Source: Gammaproteobacteria bacterium
GTDB lineage: Bacteria > Pseudomonadota > Gammaproteobacteria > Xanthomonadales > Wenzhouxiangellaceae
Direction: 5' to 3'
NCBI GenBank assembly: GCA_003567685.1
Contig: PWYW01000056.1
Coordinates: forward strand, 1 to 64,000
DNA length: 64,000 nucleotides
Positions 44,987-54,599 of the stretch are shown piece after piece. The notes beneath the pieces are model-generated. The model saw nothing but the letters and a program-made list of their open reading frames with translations, was not told the DNA's origin and did not search any database. Every line of letters begins with the position of its first letter. Within the stretch, counting starts at the first letter, position 1. A program made the translations under genes and the position numbers.

Positions 44987-45832
44987 ATGCCCAACCTGGC
45001 AGCCCGCTTGATGACCTGGCCGCAGCACTTGCTGCCCAAGCACGCGCTGACCGCGCTGGCCTGGCGTTTATCCTGCGCCGAGACCCGCTGGTTCAAAAAC
45101 GCGTTCATCGGCCTTTTCGTCCAGCTGTTTCGAGTGAATCTGGACGAAGCGGAGCGCTCCCGGATCGACCAGTATCGCAGCTTCAATGATTTCTTCACCC
45201 GTGAACTGAAGGACGGGGCGAGGCCATTGTCTGCCGATAACCATGCTGGCCTGGTAAGCCCCAGCGATGGCACCATCAGCCAACTGGGCCCAATCGAAAA
45301 TGGGCGACTGATCCAGGCTAAAGGCATTGATTACACCGCTGCAGACCTGCTGGGTTCCGATACCTGGGCCGAGCGGTTTGCCGGTGGGCAGTTCCTGACC
45401 ATCTATCTGGCCCCTAGCGATTATCACCGGGTTCACATGCCGATTGATGGACGCCTGATCGGCGAAAACCGCATCCCGGGCGAACTGTTCAGCGTATCTG
45501 CGGCGACGACCCGGGCCGTCCCGGGACTGTTCAGTCGCAATGAGCGCATGGCAGCACTGTTCGACACCGACCGCGGGCCAGTTGCGGTGGTCATGGTCGC
45601 TGCGATGCTGGTGTCCGGGATCGAAACGGTCTGGGGCGGGCCGGTCGACCGACGGCCCGGTGGACAACTCGAGCGACGCCAGCACAACGGGCCATCCCTG
45701 GCACTTGGGGCCGAAATGGGCCGTTTCCACTGGGGCTCGACCGTGATTGTCCTGACGCCGGAAGGCTTTCTGGCCTGGCGGGAATCACTGGCGCCAGGCC
45801 GGCGGATACGCCTGGGCCAGGCGATTACCTGA
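44987..45832 (+). CDS. psd: Phosphatidylserine decarboxylase
   Basis: 281 residues. It makes phosphatidylethanolamine from phosphatidylserine. FNDFFTRELKDGARPL, SPSDGTISQLG, and YLAPSDYHRVHMPIDG (catalytic His) are conserved. Self-cleavage to the pyruvoyl enzyme would occur at Ser251 in HWGST, equivalent to the LGST motif, with Trp in place of Leu. It is a membrane-associated enzyme. It follows the SCO gene on the same strand after 73 nt and converges with rnpB. Confidence 0.94.
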   Translation: MPNLAARLMTWPQHLLPKHALTALAWRLSCAETRWFKNAFIGLFVQLFRVNLDEAERSRIDQYRSFNDFFTRELKDGARPLSADNHAGLVSPSDGTISQLGPIENGRLIQAKGIDYTAADLLGSDTWAERFAGGQFLTIYLAPSDYHRVHMPIDGRLIGENRIPGELFSVSAATTRAVPGLFSRNERMAALFDTDRGPVAVVMVAAMLVSGIETVWGGPVDRRPGGQLERRQHNGPSLALGAEMGRFHWGSTVIVLTPEGFLAWRESLAPGRRIRLGQAIT

Positions 45833-45843
45833 GCTTGGAAAAA

Positions 45844-46220
45844 GTGGGAGCCGGCCGATAAGCCGGGTTCTGTCGTGGACAGTCATTCATCTCGATGCGC
45901 TGTCGCCAACGCACTCTAGCAGCCTACCCGGACGCGACGCGGGCAACGTCATGGCGTCCCTATTTGGCCTTGCTTCAAGTGGGGTTTACCGTGCCGCGCC
46001 TGTTGCCAGTCGCGCGGTGCGCTCTTACCGCACCGTTTCACCCTTGCCTGTGCAGCCAAAGCTGCCATCGGCGGTCTGTTCTCTGTGGCACTTTCCGTCA
46101 GGATACCGAAATACCCCGCCCAGGCGTTACCTGGCACCCTGCCCTGCGAAGCCCGGACTTTCCTCCCCGCCTGTCGAGTTCTTTCGAACCGAAGGCGCAG
46201 CGACTGTCTGGCCGGCTCCC
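45844..46220 (-). ncRNA. rnpB: RNase P RNA (class A)
   Basis: On the minus strand the RNA opens GGGAGCCGGCCAGACAGTCG and soon contains the conserved GGGGAGGAAAGTCCGGGCTTC (first ~20 nt), later ACAGAGAACAGACCGCC and GGTAAGAGCGCACCG. It ends with the conserved AACCCGGCTTATCGGCCGGC. The 5' and 3' ends pair (GGGAGCCGGCC/GGCCGGCTCCC) to form the terminal helix. It is the catalytic subunit that matures tRNA 5' ends. Exact ends are uncertain by a few bases. Confidence 0.95.
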
Positions 46221-46226
46221 GGACGC

Positions 46227-46232
46227 ATTATG
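46227..46232 (-). promoter_or_regulatory. Candidate -10 box of rnpB
   Basis: CATAAT on the minus strand lies 6 nt upstream of the predicted 5' end of the RNase P RNA. I do not see a convincing -35 at 16–18 nt. Confidence 0.45.
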
Positions 46233-46366
46233 ACGCAGTCGGGCAGCAAAAAGTTTCCTGACTGCAAGACCGCTTTCGCGTTTGGTCGGCAAAACAACGG
46301 TTGGGGCGTTCGCTGCCAGGCAGCGAGGACTCCATGATCACTGCCGATGTCTTGACCCGTGACGGA

Positions 46367-46792
46367 TCAGCCCTTGGCGTAGCGCTCGGTGAAGAAATCG
46401 GTGGTCTTGGTCAGCGCTTCGCGCCAGTCTTCCCTCAACTGCGGGGTCAAGCGGGGATCGCAGGCCTCGACCGCTTCCAGCAGGCTTTCGCGCCAGTGCA
46501 CATAGAGAGCCGGATCAACCGGCGCATGGCCCTTCAGACTGTGAACATCGGCCATCTGCTTCATTGAGCCTTCGACGATGGTTGAACCGGCAGCAAACGT
46601 CAGTGCAATGCTGATGCCGCGCCTAAGGGCCTTGTTTTGCTGCGGCCAGCGAGTACCAACAAACATTTTCTGGATTCGCTCGTCGCGAGCCAGCAAACGT
46701 TCGTAAAACGACGGGATGAACTGCTTGTCGCGAAGGCATCGTCCGTAGCTGCCCTGCACTGCCTCGAAATTCGCCATGGATTGAGACTTCAT
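46367..46792 (-). CDS. Single-domain globin
   Basis: 141 residues, all-helical. IPSFYERLLARDERIQKMFVGTRWPQQNKALRRGI and MKQMADVHSLKGHAP fit the bacterial globin fold, with a His in the latter as a possible proximal heme ligand. The C-terminal LTPQLREDWREALTKTTDFF is the H helix. It may bind O2 or NO; the sequence does not tell. Starts at Met1 or Met6 are both possible. It lies alone between rnpB and the YugP-like protease. Confidence 0.8.
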   Translation of the reverse strand: MKSQSMANFEAVQGSYGRCLRDKQFIPSFYERLLARDERIQKMFVGTRWPQQNKALRRGISIALTFAAGSTIVEGSMKQMADVHSLKGHAPVDPALYVHWRESLLEAVEACDPRLTPQLREDWREALTKTTDFFTERYAKG

Positions 46793-46859
46793 TGAACCAG
46801 GCGAGAGCGTATCCCAGGACAGCCGCTCCGGAAATGATCTACATCAAGAAAACGATCGC

Positions 46860-47543
46860 TCAGGGCCTGAGAATTCGCAGCCACCACCAGAAATTGACCA
46901 GACCCATCAGCGAGGCCGCGACATAGGTCAACGCTGCAGCCGTCAGTATACGGCGCGCATGCGGCCGATCCTGGGGCTTGAGGTACTCGCCCTTTTCCAG
47001 CAGCGGCAGCGCCCGCCGGAAACTCGCGTCGAATTCGGTCGGCAATGTGGTCAGATGAACCAGAATGCCGGAGGCCAGGGTGGCCAGCCCAACCAGCAGC
47101 ATGATCAATCCAGCGGCCGGCAACCGCAGCGCCAGGATCACGATGGGCATCAAGGCGATCAGGATGACGCCAAAGCGCTGCCACTTCTGCAGGCCCTTGA
47201 CCAGCCGGGTACGCCACACCAGTGGCTGATAGCCATCGGCATGCTGGATGGCATGGCCCACCTCGTGGGCCGCGACCGTAACGGCCGTCAGTGAAGCGGT
47301 GTCGTGATGATCGGGACTCAGACTGACCTGGCGCTTTTCGGGATCATAAAAGTCGCCACCTGGCCCGCCGCGCACCACACCCACATCCTCCAGGCCCAGC
47401 CGGTCGAGCAAATGACGGGCCAACTGGGCACCGGTACCCGGGTAACGATCCCGCGGCTGGGAATAATGCTTCAGCACGCGCTTGATCCAGAATTGCGGCA
47501 GAAAGATAACGGCAGCAATCAGCACCAGAAAGAGGACGATCAT
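46860..47543 (-). CDS. YugP-like neutral zinc metallopeptidase (membrane)
   Basis: 227 residues. N-terminal membrane span (MIVLFLVLIAAVIFLPQFW). Zinc site His93-E-V-G-His97 in AAHEVGHAIQHADGY. Then two more spans and ILTAAALTYVAASL near the C-terminus. The family (DUF/Zn_peptidase_2, B. subtilis YugP) is a predicted membrane-bound protease with the active site probably cytoplasmic or interfacial. Targets are unknown. It overlaps the rsmI stop by 4 nt. Confidence 0.88.
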   Translation of the reverse strand: MIVLFLVLIAAVIFLPQFWIKRVLKHYSQPRDRYPGTGAQLARHLLDRLGLEDVGVVRGGPGGDFYDPEKRQVSLSPDHHDTASLTAVTVAAHEVGHAIQHADGYQPLVWRTRLVKGLQKWQRFGVILIALMPIVILALRLPAAGLIMLLVGLATLASGILVHLTTLPTEFDASFRRALPLLEKGEYLKPQDRPHARRILTAAALTYVAASLMGLVNFWWWLRILRP

Positions 47544-48427
47544 GCCGAGTCGTCCTCACTGGTTTGGCTGCGCTGATTATCGGGATGGACCAGCGCCCAG
47601 GCTTGTTGACGGCTGAGACTGCTCAGACCGGCAATCAGCCGAGCCGCCCGGGAAGGCGGCAGCTCTCCGGCCAGCGCCTGGGCCAGCGCGCCAAGCTCGA
47701 CCGTCTGGGGCGGCGTGTCGCTCCCACTGACCATCACGACAGCTTCGCCACGACGCTGATTGGTGTCGCCGTCGACCCAGTCCTTCAACGCAACGAGGGA
47801 GTCGCGGCGGAGGGTTTCATGCAATTTGGTCAGCTCGCGCGCCACGGCAGCAAGCCGTTGCTCGCCCAACGATGCAGCCAGGTCGGCGAGCACTTCGCTC
47901 AGATCACGAGCCGGCACATAGAAAATCAGGGTTCGGGGCTCGCGCACCAGGGCCTGGAGCCGGCGCAATCGGGCGGAGCGTCGAGGGGGAAGGAAACCTT
48001 CGAAACAGAAACGGTCGGATGCCAGGCCAGCGGCCGAAAGGGCAGCAATAGCGGCACAGGCACCCGGCAGCGGGCTGACAGAAAAACCGGCTGAATGGAC
48101 CGCATCCACCAGACGATACCCGGGATCAGAGACCAATGGCGTCCCGGCATCGCTGACCAGGGCGATATTGCTACCCTCTGCTAGGCGAGCAAGCAGCCCC
48201 GGGATAGCCTTTGCTTCCGAATGTTCATTGACACTGACCCACTGCTTGCCCGGCTTGTCCAGACCAGGCAAGCGCCGGGTCATTCGCGTGTCCTCCGCGG
48301 CAATGATCGTCGCCTCGGCCAGTATTTGGCGGGCACGCGGTGTCAGGTCATCCAGGTTGCCGATAGGCGTGGCGACCACATAAAGCGTTCCCGGCTCGAT
48401 GCCGGCCTGAAGCGTCTGTTTCGACAT
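47540..48427 (-). CDS. rsmI: 16S rRNA (cytidine1402-2'-O)-methyltransferase
   Basis: 295 residues from ATG 48427 (MSKQTL); the track starts seven codons earlier. Tetrapyrrole-methylase fold: GTLYVVATPIGNLDDLTPRA, AEDTRMTRRL, LVSDAGTPLVSDPGYRLV, PLPGACAAIAAL and CFEGFLPP. It methylates the 2'-O of C1402 in the decoding centre. It is divergent from lpoA across 39 bp, the same arrangement as yraL/yraM in E. coli. Confidence 0.95.
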   Translation of the reverse strand: MSKQTLQAGIEPGTLYVVATPIGNLDDLTPRARQILAEATIIAAEDTRMTRRLPGLDKPGKQWVSVNEHSEAKAIPGLLARLAEGSNIALVSDAGTPLVSDPGYRLVDAVHSAGFSVSPLPGACAAIAALSAAGLASDRFCFEGFLPPRRSARLRRLQALVREPRTLIFYVPARDLSEVLADLAASLGEQRLAAVARELTKLHETLRRDSLVALKDWVDGDTNQRRGEAVVMVSGSDTPPQTVELGALAQALAGELPPSRAARLIAGLSSLSRQQAWALVHPDNQRSQTSEDDSA

Positions 48428-48466
48428 AACGTCATTGTACTCGGGCATCGTTTATCATCCGTTGCC

Positions 48467-50302
48467 ATGAGACTCTTGATGCCGCTTGTACTCGTGCTGC
48501 TGTTGTCGGCCTGCGCACCCACCACGCCGGTCTTGAGACCCGACCCGGGTAGCGACCCGGGGACGGCGATTGAGGCCTTGTTGCGGGATGGCGAGTACGC
48601 GGAGGCCGCCATGGCGCTGGAGGCCCTGGCCAACGAAGCCAGTTCGGAAGAACAAGCCAACTCATTTCGCCTGCAAGCCGCGCTGGCCTGGCTTGACAGC
48701 GGACATCCCGAACGAGCCGAAGCCGGTCTGCCAGACGAGCGGCTCCTTGCTGCGGATCTGCTCGTTGACTACAACCTGATTCGCGCCGAACTGGCGCTGC
48801 AGCGCGGCGACCTGGCCGAAGCCGGCTGGCGGCTGGCGGCCGGCGTCGATGGCCTGAGCCAGGACCAGGCCAACCGCTTCGCCCGCCTCGAAGCCCTGCT
48901 GACCGAACGCCGGGATGACCCGGCACGGGAGTCACTGCAAGCACTGGAGCAGGCGCTGGCCGACGGTGATTTTGAACCCGAGCTGGCCCTGGCGCTGCTG
49001 ATCGAGCACCCGCAATCGGCCCTGGAAAACCTGTTCCGCCAGCACCAACATCGCGAGAGCCTTCGGCCCTGGATTGACTTGGCGCTGAGCGCTCGCCGTC
49101 ATCTGCTGGACCCTGCCACCCTTGACCGCGCCCTGATTGATTGGCAAGCGCGCCATCCGGCCGTCGGTTTCTCGGCTGCTGACGCGGCTGATTGGCTCAG
49201 CTTGTGGCGGCAAAGCCGGGCGGGGCCCAGGCACCTGGCGGTGTTGTTGCCAGGCGATGGACCACTACGGGCTGCGGGCGACGCCGTGGCCAGCGGACTA
49301 CTGAACGCCTGGTTCGATCTGCCGCCCAACCAGCGGCCGGTGTTGGATTTTCTGCGAATCGATAACACCGCCGACGCCGCCATCGCCGCCTGGTTTGACG
49401 CCCGCGAACGCGGAGCCGATTTCATTATCGGGCCGCTGGAGCGAAGCCAGGTGGACAGGCTGAGCGAGTTGCCCTCGCCGGGCGTGCCGATGCTGATGCT
49501 CAACCACCCCAGCGACCAGGACTGGCCGAATCGTCTGGCGCCCGGCCTGCACGCCTTCGGTCTGGTTCCGGAAGAGGAGGCCGAGTTACTGGCGGTACGA
49601 GCCCTGATGGCCGGACATGAGCGCGTTCTACTCTTGTTCCAGGACAGCGACTGGGGCGAGCGAGTTGGCCGACGCTTCGCTGACGTTTTCCGACTCGGTG
49701 GTGGCCAAATTGTTGACCAGGCCCGTTACAACGCCAGCCAGGTCGACCACAGCGCGCTGCTTGAGGTCGTTCTGGAACTGGACCAGTCCAGCGAGCGCGC
49801 GCGCAGACTCGGCCGTTTGCTTGGCCAGTCCATTGAGAGCGAACCGCAGCGCCGAACAGACATTGACCTGGTCTTCCTGGCCTCTCGAGAGCAGGACGGG
49901 CGTCTGCTTCGTCCACAGCTGCGATTCTTCGGTGCTGGCGATCTGCCAGTGATGGCTACCTCGCAGATCATTGCCGGCGCGCCGGATGCACGCCGCGACG
50001 AAGATCTCGATGGTTTGTACCTGACCCTGCCTCCCTGGTTCCTCGATGACCAAAGCGCCGGGGCCCGCCGCCTGGAAGCTGAACAGAACAACCCGGGCAT
50101 CCGAAACCCGAATTTATCGCGGCTGCACGCCATGGGCATGGACGCCTTTGAAATCGCCCGCTGGATGAACCTGCTGCAAGCCGACCCCGACCTTTACCTG
50201 GCCGGACAAACCGGGGCGCTCAGTATTCCCGGGGCCGCCCGCCTTGAACGCGACCTGCCTCTGGTTCAATTACGCCAGGGTCGCGCTGTAATGGTGCAGT
50301 GA
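48467..50302 (+). CDS. lpoA: Penicillin-binding protein activator LpoA
   Basis: 611 residues from ATG 48467 (the track ORF begins inside rsmI). Lipoprotein signal ends LLSAC. The N-terminal half is TPR-like helices (residues ~35–240). The C-terminal half is a periplasmic-binding-protein-like domain (HLAVLLPGDGPLRAAGDAV, FIIGPLERSQVDRL, DLVFLASREQDGRLLRPQLRF). LpoA reaches from the outer membrane to stimulate PBP1A during cell-wall synthesis. It overlaps yraN by 4 nt. Confidence 0.92.
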   Translation: MRLLMPLVLVLLLSACAPTTPVLRPDPGSDPGTAIEALLRDGEYAEAAMALEALANEASSEEQANSFRLQAALAWLDSGHPERAEAGLPDERLLAADLLVDYNLIRAELALQRGDLAEAGWRLAAGVDGLSQDQANRFARLEALLTERRDDPARESLQALEQALADGDFEPELALALLIEHPQSALENLFRQHQHRESLRPWIDLALSARRHLLDPATLDRALIDWQARHPAVGFSAADAADWLSLWRQSRAGPRHLAVLLPGDGPLRAAGDAVASGLLNAWFDLPPNQRPVLDFLRIDNTADAAIAAWFDARERGADFIIGPLERSQVDRLSELPSPGVPMLMLNHPSDQDWPNRLAPGLHAFGLVPEEEAELLAVRALMAGHERVLLLFQDSDWGERVGRRFADVFRLGGGQIVDQARYNASQVDHSALLEVVLELDQSSERARRLGRLLGQSIESEPQRRTDIDLVFLASREQDGRLLRPQLRFFGAGDLPVMATSQIIAGAPDARRDEDLDGLYLTLPPWFLDDQSAGARRLEAEQNNPGIRNPNLSRLHAMGMDAFEIARWMNLLQADPDLYLAGQTGALSIPGAARLERDLPLVQLRQGRAVMVQ

Positions 50303-50679
50303 GCACCTTACGCCAGCACCTTGGCGCGGCCGGTGAGCGCGAAGCCGAAGACTTCCTGAACCAACGCGGTCTGACGCTGGTCGAACGAAATTATCAGTGT
50401 CGTGGCGGGGAGATCGACCTGGTCATGCTGGACCGCTCGGATGGCAATATCGAGGTGTTGGTGTTCGTCGAGGTGCGCTTGCGCGGGCGTGGTGCCCACG
50501 CTGACAGCCTGGATAGTGTCGATCGCGCCAAGCAGGGCAAATTGATTGCGGCAGCCCGACACTATTTGATGTCTCACCCCGAGTGGGGAGAACATCCCTG
50601 TCGATTCGATGTCCTTGGCCTGGACCCGGACGCGCACGGCCTGCGCTGGGTGCAACACGCTTTTGAAACCACCGATTAA
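50299..50679 (+). CDS. yraN: YraN/UPF0102 nuclease-fold protein
   Basis: 126 residues, GTG start overlapping lpoA by 4 nt. Restriction-endonuclease-like core: RGGEIDLVML then VLVFVEVRLRGRG, followed by AKQGKLIAAARHYL and CRFDVLGL. Function is unknown, although its placement next to lpoA and rsmI is conserved. diaA, which sits here in E. coli, is missing. Confidence 0.93.
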   Translation: MSTLRQHLGAAGEREAEDFLNQRGLTLVERNYQCRGGEIDLVMLDRSDGNIEVLVFVEVRLRGRGAHADSLDSVDRAKQGKLIAAARHYLMSHPEWGEHPCRFDVLGLDPDAHGLRWVQHAFETTD

Positions 50680-50700
50680 TCAAGAGTCCCTTCAAACACC

Positions 50701-51333
50701 ATGATCAAATGCAATCCAATTGGTTTTCGCCTCGCCCTGTGCACCTTGCTTCTGAGCCTGCTCGGCGGCTGTGCCGCGATGGTCGTGGGAGGCGCTGCAG
50801 CGACCGGTGCGGCCGTTCATGATCGTCGCAGTGTTGGCACGGTTGTCGATGACAACGTCCTGAGAGTGCGGGTTCGCGACGCACTCTTCGCCCATGAGCA
50901 ATTTGACGGCAGCACCCGGATACGAGTGCTGGTCTACGACGGCTGGGTGCTTCTGGCCGGTGAAGTCATCGACGAGGCGCGCGTCGAACTCGCCACCGAA
51001 CTGGCTCTCGGCGCCGATGGCGTGGTCAAGGTTTTCAATGAGCTTGAGCCCATGACACGGGTCAGCTTGAGCGCCTCGAATGCCGACCGTTGGCTCACCA
51101 CACGGGTCAACACCAGCCTCGCTCAAATCCGTGATCTCCCGGGCTTCGATCCCAGCCGGGTCAAGGCCACTAGCACCCGTGGCGTGGTGTACCTGATGGG
51201 GCTGGTCAGTCAGGCCGAAGCCGAAGCAGCCACTGAACAGGTACGCATGGTCAGAGGTGTTGAACGCGTCGTGACGATGTTTCAGTTCATCGAAGAACAG
51301 CCTCGACCAACGGCCACTCGCCGCCCGGATTAA
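50701..51333 (+). CDS. dolP: Dual BON-domain outer-membrane lipoprotein DolP
   Basis: 210 residues. Lipoprotein signal ends SLLGGC. Two BON domains follow: one around VDDNVLRVRVRDALF…VLVYDGWVLLAGEVID, the second around DRWLTTRVNTSLAQIRDL…GVVYLMGLVSQAEAE with the closing RGVERVVTMFQF. In E. coli DolP (YraP) is an outer-membrane lipoprotein enriched at anionic lipids and division sites. Same order as E. coli (lpoA–yraN–diaA–dolP). The kinase gene begins 3 nt after its stop. Confidence 0.9.
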   Translation: MIKCNPIGFRLALCTLLLSLLGGCAAMVVGGAAATGAAVHDRRSVGTVVDDNVLRVRVRDALFAHEQFDGSTRIRVLVYDGWVLLAGEVIDEARVELATELALGADGVVKVFNELEPMTRVSLSASNADRWLTTRVNTSLAQIRDLPGFDPSRVKATSTRGVVYLMGLVSQAEAEAATEQVRMVRGVERVVTMFQFIEEQPRPTATRRPD

Positions 51334-51336
51334 GCG

Positions 51337-54054
51337 ATGACGAGCGGCCCTGCAGATGACCTGCCGACTCAGATCGAGGCGCTGATCGAAGCACTGCCGG
51401 GCGACGAACCAAAAGACTGGGGGAAAGACTGGTCGCATGACCAGTTCAGCCTGATAAAGCGGCTTGGGCACGGCGGGATGGGGCAGGTATTCCTGGCCCG
51501 CCAGCACCACCCGGTCGAGCGCGACGTGGCGCTCAAGGTCATCCATCACAAGGTCAGCAACCCACTCAATCGCGCCCGCTTCGAGCTTGAGCGGCAAACC
51601 CTGGCACGGATGTCGCACCCGGCGATCGCGCAGGTTTTCGATGCCGGCACCACACCGTCGGGCTATCCGTGGTTCGCCATGGAGTACATCGAAGGTGAAC
51701 GTCTTGATCACTACTGCGCCGGCCGGCGCCTGCCAATCAAGGCGCGGCTGGAGCTGTTCGTTCGGATTTGCCGTGGCGTCCAGCATGCCCACCAGAAAGG
51801 GGTCATTCACCGTGATCTGAAGCCGGGCAACATCCTGGTCACCGAAATCGACGGTGAGGCGATGCCGCGCATCATTGATTTTGGTATCGCCACCAGCAAC
51901 GACAGCGGCCAGGAAAATACCGGGATTGGCACGCCTCAGTACATGAGCCCGGAGCAACTGGACCCGGCTCGCGGCGACATCGATACGCGCAGCGATGTTT
52001 ACTCGCTGGGCGTGATCCTGCACGAACTGCTGGTGGACCAGCCGCCACTGGGGCGCAGCCTGTACCAGGAGCGCGACACCACGACCCTGGCTGCTCGTCT
52101 GGTGGCCAGTCAGCCACTGCCTGCGCCATCGATGACACTGAGCCGAGGCAGCGCGCGGGCTGCGCGGCTTGCCGAGCGTCGCCGCATGCGGCCGGGCTCG
52201 CTACGCCGTTCACTGCGGGGCGATCTGGATGCCATCACGCTCAAGGCGCTGGCCGTCGACAAGGACCAGCGTTACGCCTCAGCCGGCGACCTGGCCGCCG
52301 ACATTGAACGGGCACTGGGCCATCACCCGGTCATGGCCCGACCGGCCACGGGCTGGTACCGAAGCCGGCGGTTTGCCCGACGGCATGCGCTGGCGCTGGG
52401 TAGCGCCAGCCTGATCACGCTGGCCCTGCTGGTTGGCCTCGGTGCCGCCCTGTTTGGCATGCTCGAAGCCCAACGGCAGTTCGAGCTGGCCCAACAGCGG
52501 CAGACCGAACTGGTCCAGGTGTCGGCCTTTCAACAGTCAATGCTGGAAGGGATCGACCTTCAAAGCATGGGAAGTGGGCTGATCAGCGCCTTGCGCGAGC
52601 AAACCGATCTGACTGACGACGGCGAAGCGCTGCTCAGCCAACTGCGGGCGCCCGACCTGGCCCGGGGCCTGGTCGCCGACCATATCCTTGAACCCGCCTG
52701 GGACACCATTGTCGCAGAGTTCTCCGGGCAGCCCTTGCTCAAGGCTGATCTGCTCGAAAGCCTCTGGCAGGTTCATCATGCGATGGGCTCGATAGAGCCG
52801 CAGGTTGCGCTGGCGCGACGCGTCCTGGAGCTCCGAACGGATCATCTGGAGCCAACCGATCGGCTACGCCTGCGAGCGCAGCAACATCTGGGCCAGGCGC
52901 TTTACGCCAATGGCCAGTTCGACCCCGCCGTTGAACTGTTCGAAGAGCTGGTTACCCAGCTGGCCGAACTGGACGGAGAAGACTATTTCCGCGACCGGAT
53001 CTCTGCCCAAACCTCGCTCGGTAATGTTCTGGTTGATTCACGGGCCACCTCACGGGCAACGGCACTGGCCGACGACACTCTGGAAGAGGCACGACTCAGG
53101 CTCGACCCGCTGGATGAGCACTATCTCGATGCACTGGCCGGACGCGGCTACGTGCGCATTCGCTCGGGCAACATCGAGGGTGCCCTGCACGACTACCTGG
53201 CGCTTGCCGACGGCCGCGGTCAGATTCTCGAGGCTGGCGACCGCCGGCTGATCCAGGCACGCATGAATATTGGCGGCATTCTGGGTGCCTTGGGCCGGCA
53301 CGACGAGGCTCTGGCCATGGACCAGGAAACCCTCGACCTGATCGAGCGGCATTTGGGCCGTAACCATCCGCACGCGCACCGCATCATGAACAACATTGCC
53401 GCCCATCTGATTCACCTCGACCGCCTGGACGAAGCCGTTGACCTGCTGGAGCAAACCGTCCAACTCAGAACCGAATCGCTGGGGGCCTTGCACCCGGATA
53501 CCCTTCGCACCCAACTCAACCTGGGCAGCCTGAGCATTCGTCTGAATGCATTCGAACAGGCTGAACGCCTGATTGCCAAGGTTCTGGATGAACGACGGCG
53601 GCTGTTGGGCTATACCCACCGCGACACGCTACACGCCAAGGAGCTGCTGGCCGATGTGCTGATCAAGCAGGGCCGAGCCGATGAGGCCCTGCCGCTGGCC
53701 GAAATCGCCTACCGCGAGCGCCGGTCCCAGATGGGAGAACGGCATGCCCTTACCGGGGTGGCTGCCAACTATCTGGGACAGGCCCTGCTCGAACTTGATC
53801 GGCCCGACGATGCGCTGCCGATGATTACCCTGTCAGCCGAAATCAGCCGGGACAGTCTGACTGAGGACCATCGCGGTCGCCTGCGGCGGCATCTGACGCT
53901 CTACCAGGTTCTGGGCCGCCTCGGCGAGTGCGAAAAAGCCGGAGCAGTGAGAGACCAACACCTGACGCTGTTGGAATCCAGCGCCGCCGATGAGGCGGGT
54001 TCCCTGGCCGGGCTCAGGGACGATTTGCGCCAGACCGAACACTGCACGAGCTGA
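51337..54054 (+). CDS. Ser/Thr protein kinase with transmembrane segment and TPR-like sensor domain
   Basis: 905 residues. Kinase domain ~37–330: glycine loop GHGGMG (44–49), Lys67 in VALKVI, HRDLKPGN (158–165), DFG (181–183), then TPQYMSPEQLDP. One membrane span at about 350–374 (ALALGSASLITLALLVGLGAAL). The rest (~380–905) is a long helical tetratricopeptide-like array, presumably periplasmic. It is predicted to be an active Hanks-type kinase that senses something outside. It starts 3 nt after dolP, so it is probably expressed with the envelope operon. Confidence 0.92.
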   Translation: MTSGPADDLPTQIEALIEALPGDEPKDWGKDWSHDQFSLIKRLGHGGMGQVFLARQHHPVERDVALKVIHHKVSNPLNRARFELERQTLARMSHPAIAQVFDAGTTPSGYPWFAMEYIEGERLDHYCAGRRLPIKARLELFVRICRGVQHAHQKGVIHRDLKPGNILVTEIDGEAMPRIIDFGIATSNDSGQENTGIGTPQYMSPEQLDPARGDIDTRSDVYSLGVILHELLVDQPPLGRSLYQERDTTTLAARLVASQPLPAPSMTLSRGSARAARLAERRRMRPGSLRRSLRGDLDAITLKALAVDKDQRYASAGDLAADIERALGHHPVMARPATGWYRSRRFARRHALALGSASLITLALLVGLGAALFGMLEAQRQFELAQQRQTELVQVSAFQQSMLEGIDLQSMGSGLISALREQTDLTDDGEALLSQLRAPDLARGLVADHILEPAWDTIVAEFSGQPLLKADLLESLWQVHHAMGSIEPQVALARRVLELRTDHLEPTDRLRLRAQQHLGQALYANGQFDPAVELFEELVTQLAELDGEDYFRDRISAQTSLGNVLVDSRATSRATALADDTLEEARLRLDPLDEHYLDALAGRGYVRIRSGNIEGALHDYLALADGRGQILEAGDRRLIQARMNIGGILGALGRHDEALAMDQETLDLIERHLGRNHPHAHRIMNNIAAHLIHLDRLDEAVDLLEQTVQLRTESLGALHPDTLRTQLNLGSLSIRLNAFEQAERLIAKVLDERRRLLGYTHRDTLHAKELLADVLIKQGRADEALPLAEIAYRERRSQMGERHALTGVAANYLGQALLELDRPDDALPMITLSAEISRDSLTEDHRGRLRRHLTLYQVLGRLGECEKAGAVRDQHLTLLESSAADEAGSLAGLRDDLRQTEHCTS

Positions 54055-54101
54055 TCCCCGCGCCACAACCGCCATCGTGGCGGCCGTCGCCGATGGACCA
54101 C

Positions 54102-54599
54102 TCAGACCAGCCACCACAGGAACGGGGCCAGAACGGCCAGGCTGAATAGGGCGGCGATGATGTCGTCGATCATCACCCCGAAGCCGCCGTGGACGCGCCG
54201 GTCCAGCCAGCGAATCGGCCAAGGCTTGATCACGTCGAAAAAGCGAAACACCAGGAAGGCTGCCAGCCACCAGGCCCAGTGGAGCGGCACGAACACCAGC
54301 ACCAGCCACATCGCCACGAATTCATCCCAGACAATGCCGCCGTGGTCGTGCACGCCCAGCTTCTGCCCGGTCCACTCGCAAATCACCACGCCAATTGCAA
54401 AACTCAAGGCAATAATCAGAAGGCTCCAGGCCAGCGGCAACTGAACCAGCGCCAGGGCCGGAACCAGGGCAGCAACGGTGCCCACCGTACCCGGCGCTTT
54501 CGGGCTGAGCCCACTGCCCAGGCCAAAGGCCAGAAAAGCCGACGGCGTGGCCAGGGCCAGGCGATTCAACTCGGCCTGATCAGGACCTTGCGGTTTCAT
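54102..54599 (-). CDS. pgpA: Phosphatidylglycerophosphatase A
   Basis: 165 residues with about four hydrophobic segments. FGLGSGLSPKAPGTVGTVAAL, HDHGGIVWDEFVAMW (acidic active-site region) and PIRWLDRRVHGGFGVMIDDIIAAL are the PgpA motifs. It dephosphorylates phosphatidylglycerophosphate at the inner membrane. Its ATG overlaps the thiL stop (ATGA); last gene of the glyA-to-pgpA operon. Confidence 0.95.
   Translation of the reverse strand: MKPQGPDQAELNRLALATPSAFLAFGLGSGLSPKAPGTVGTVAALVPALALVQLPLAWSLLIIALSFAIGVVICEWTGQKLGVHDHGGIVWDEFVAMWLVLVFVPLHWAWWLAAFLVFRFFDVIKPWPIRWLDRRVHGGFGVMIDDIIAALFSLAVLAPFLWWLV

Noticed and set aside
54069-54083. Hairpin CCGCCA–TCG–TGGCGG between the kinase and pgpA
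   Set aside because: Convergent position fits a terminator, but there is no T run on either strand.
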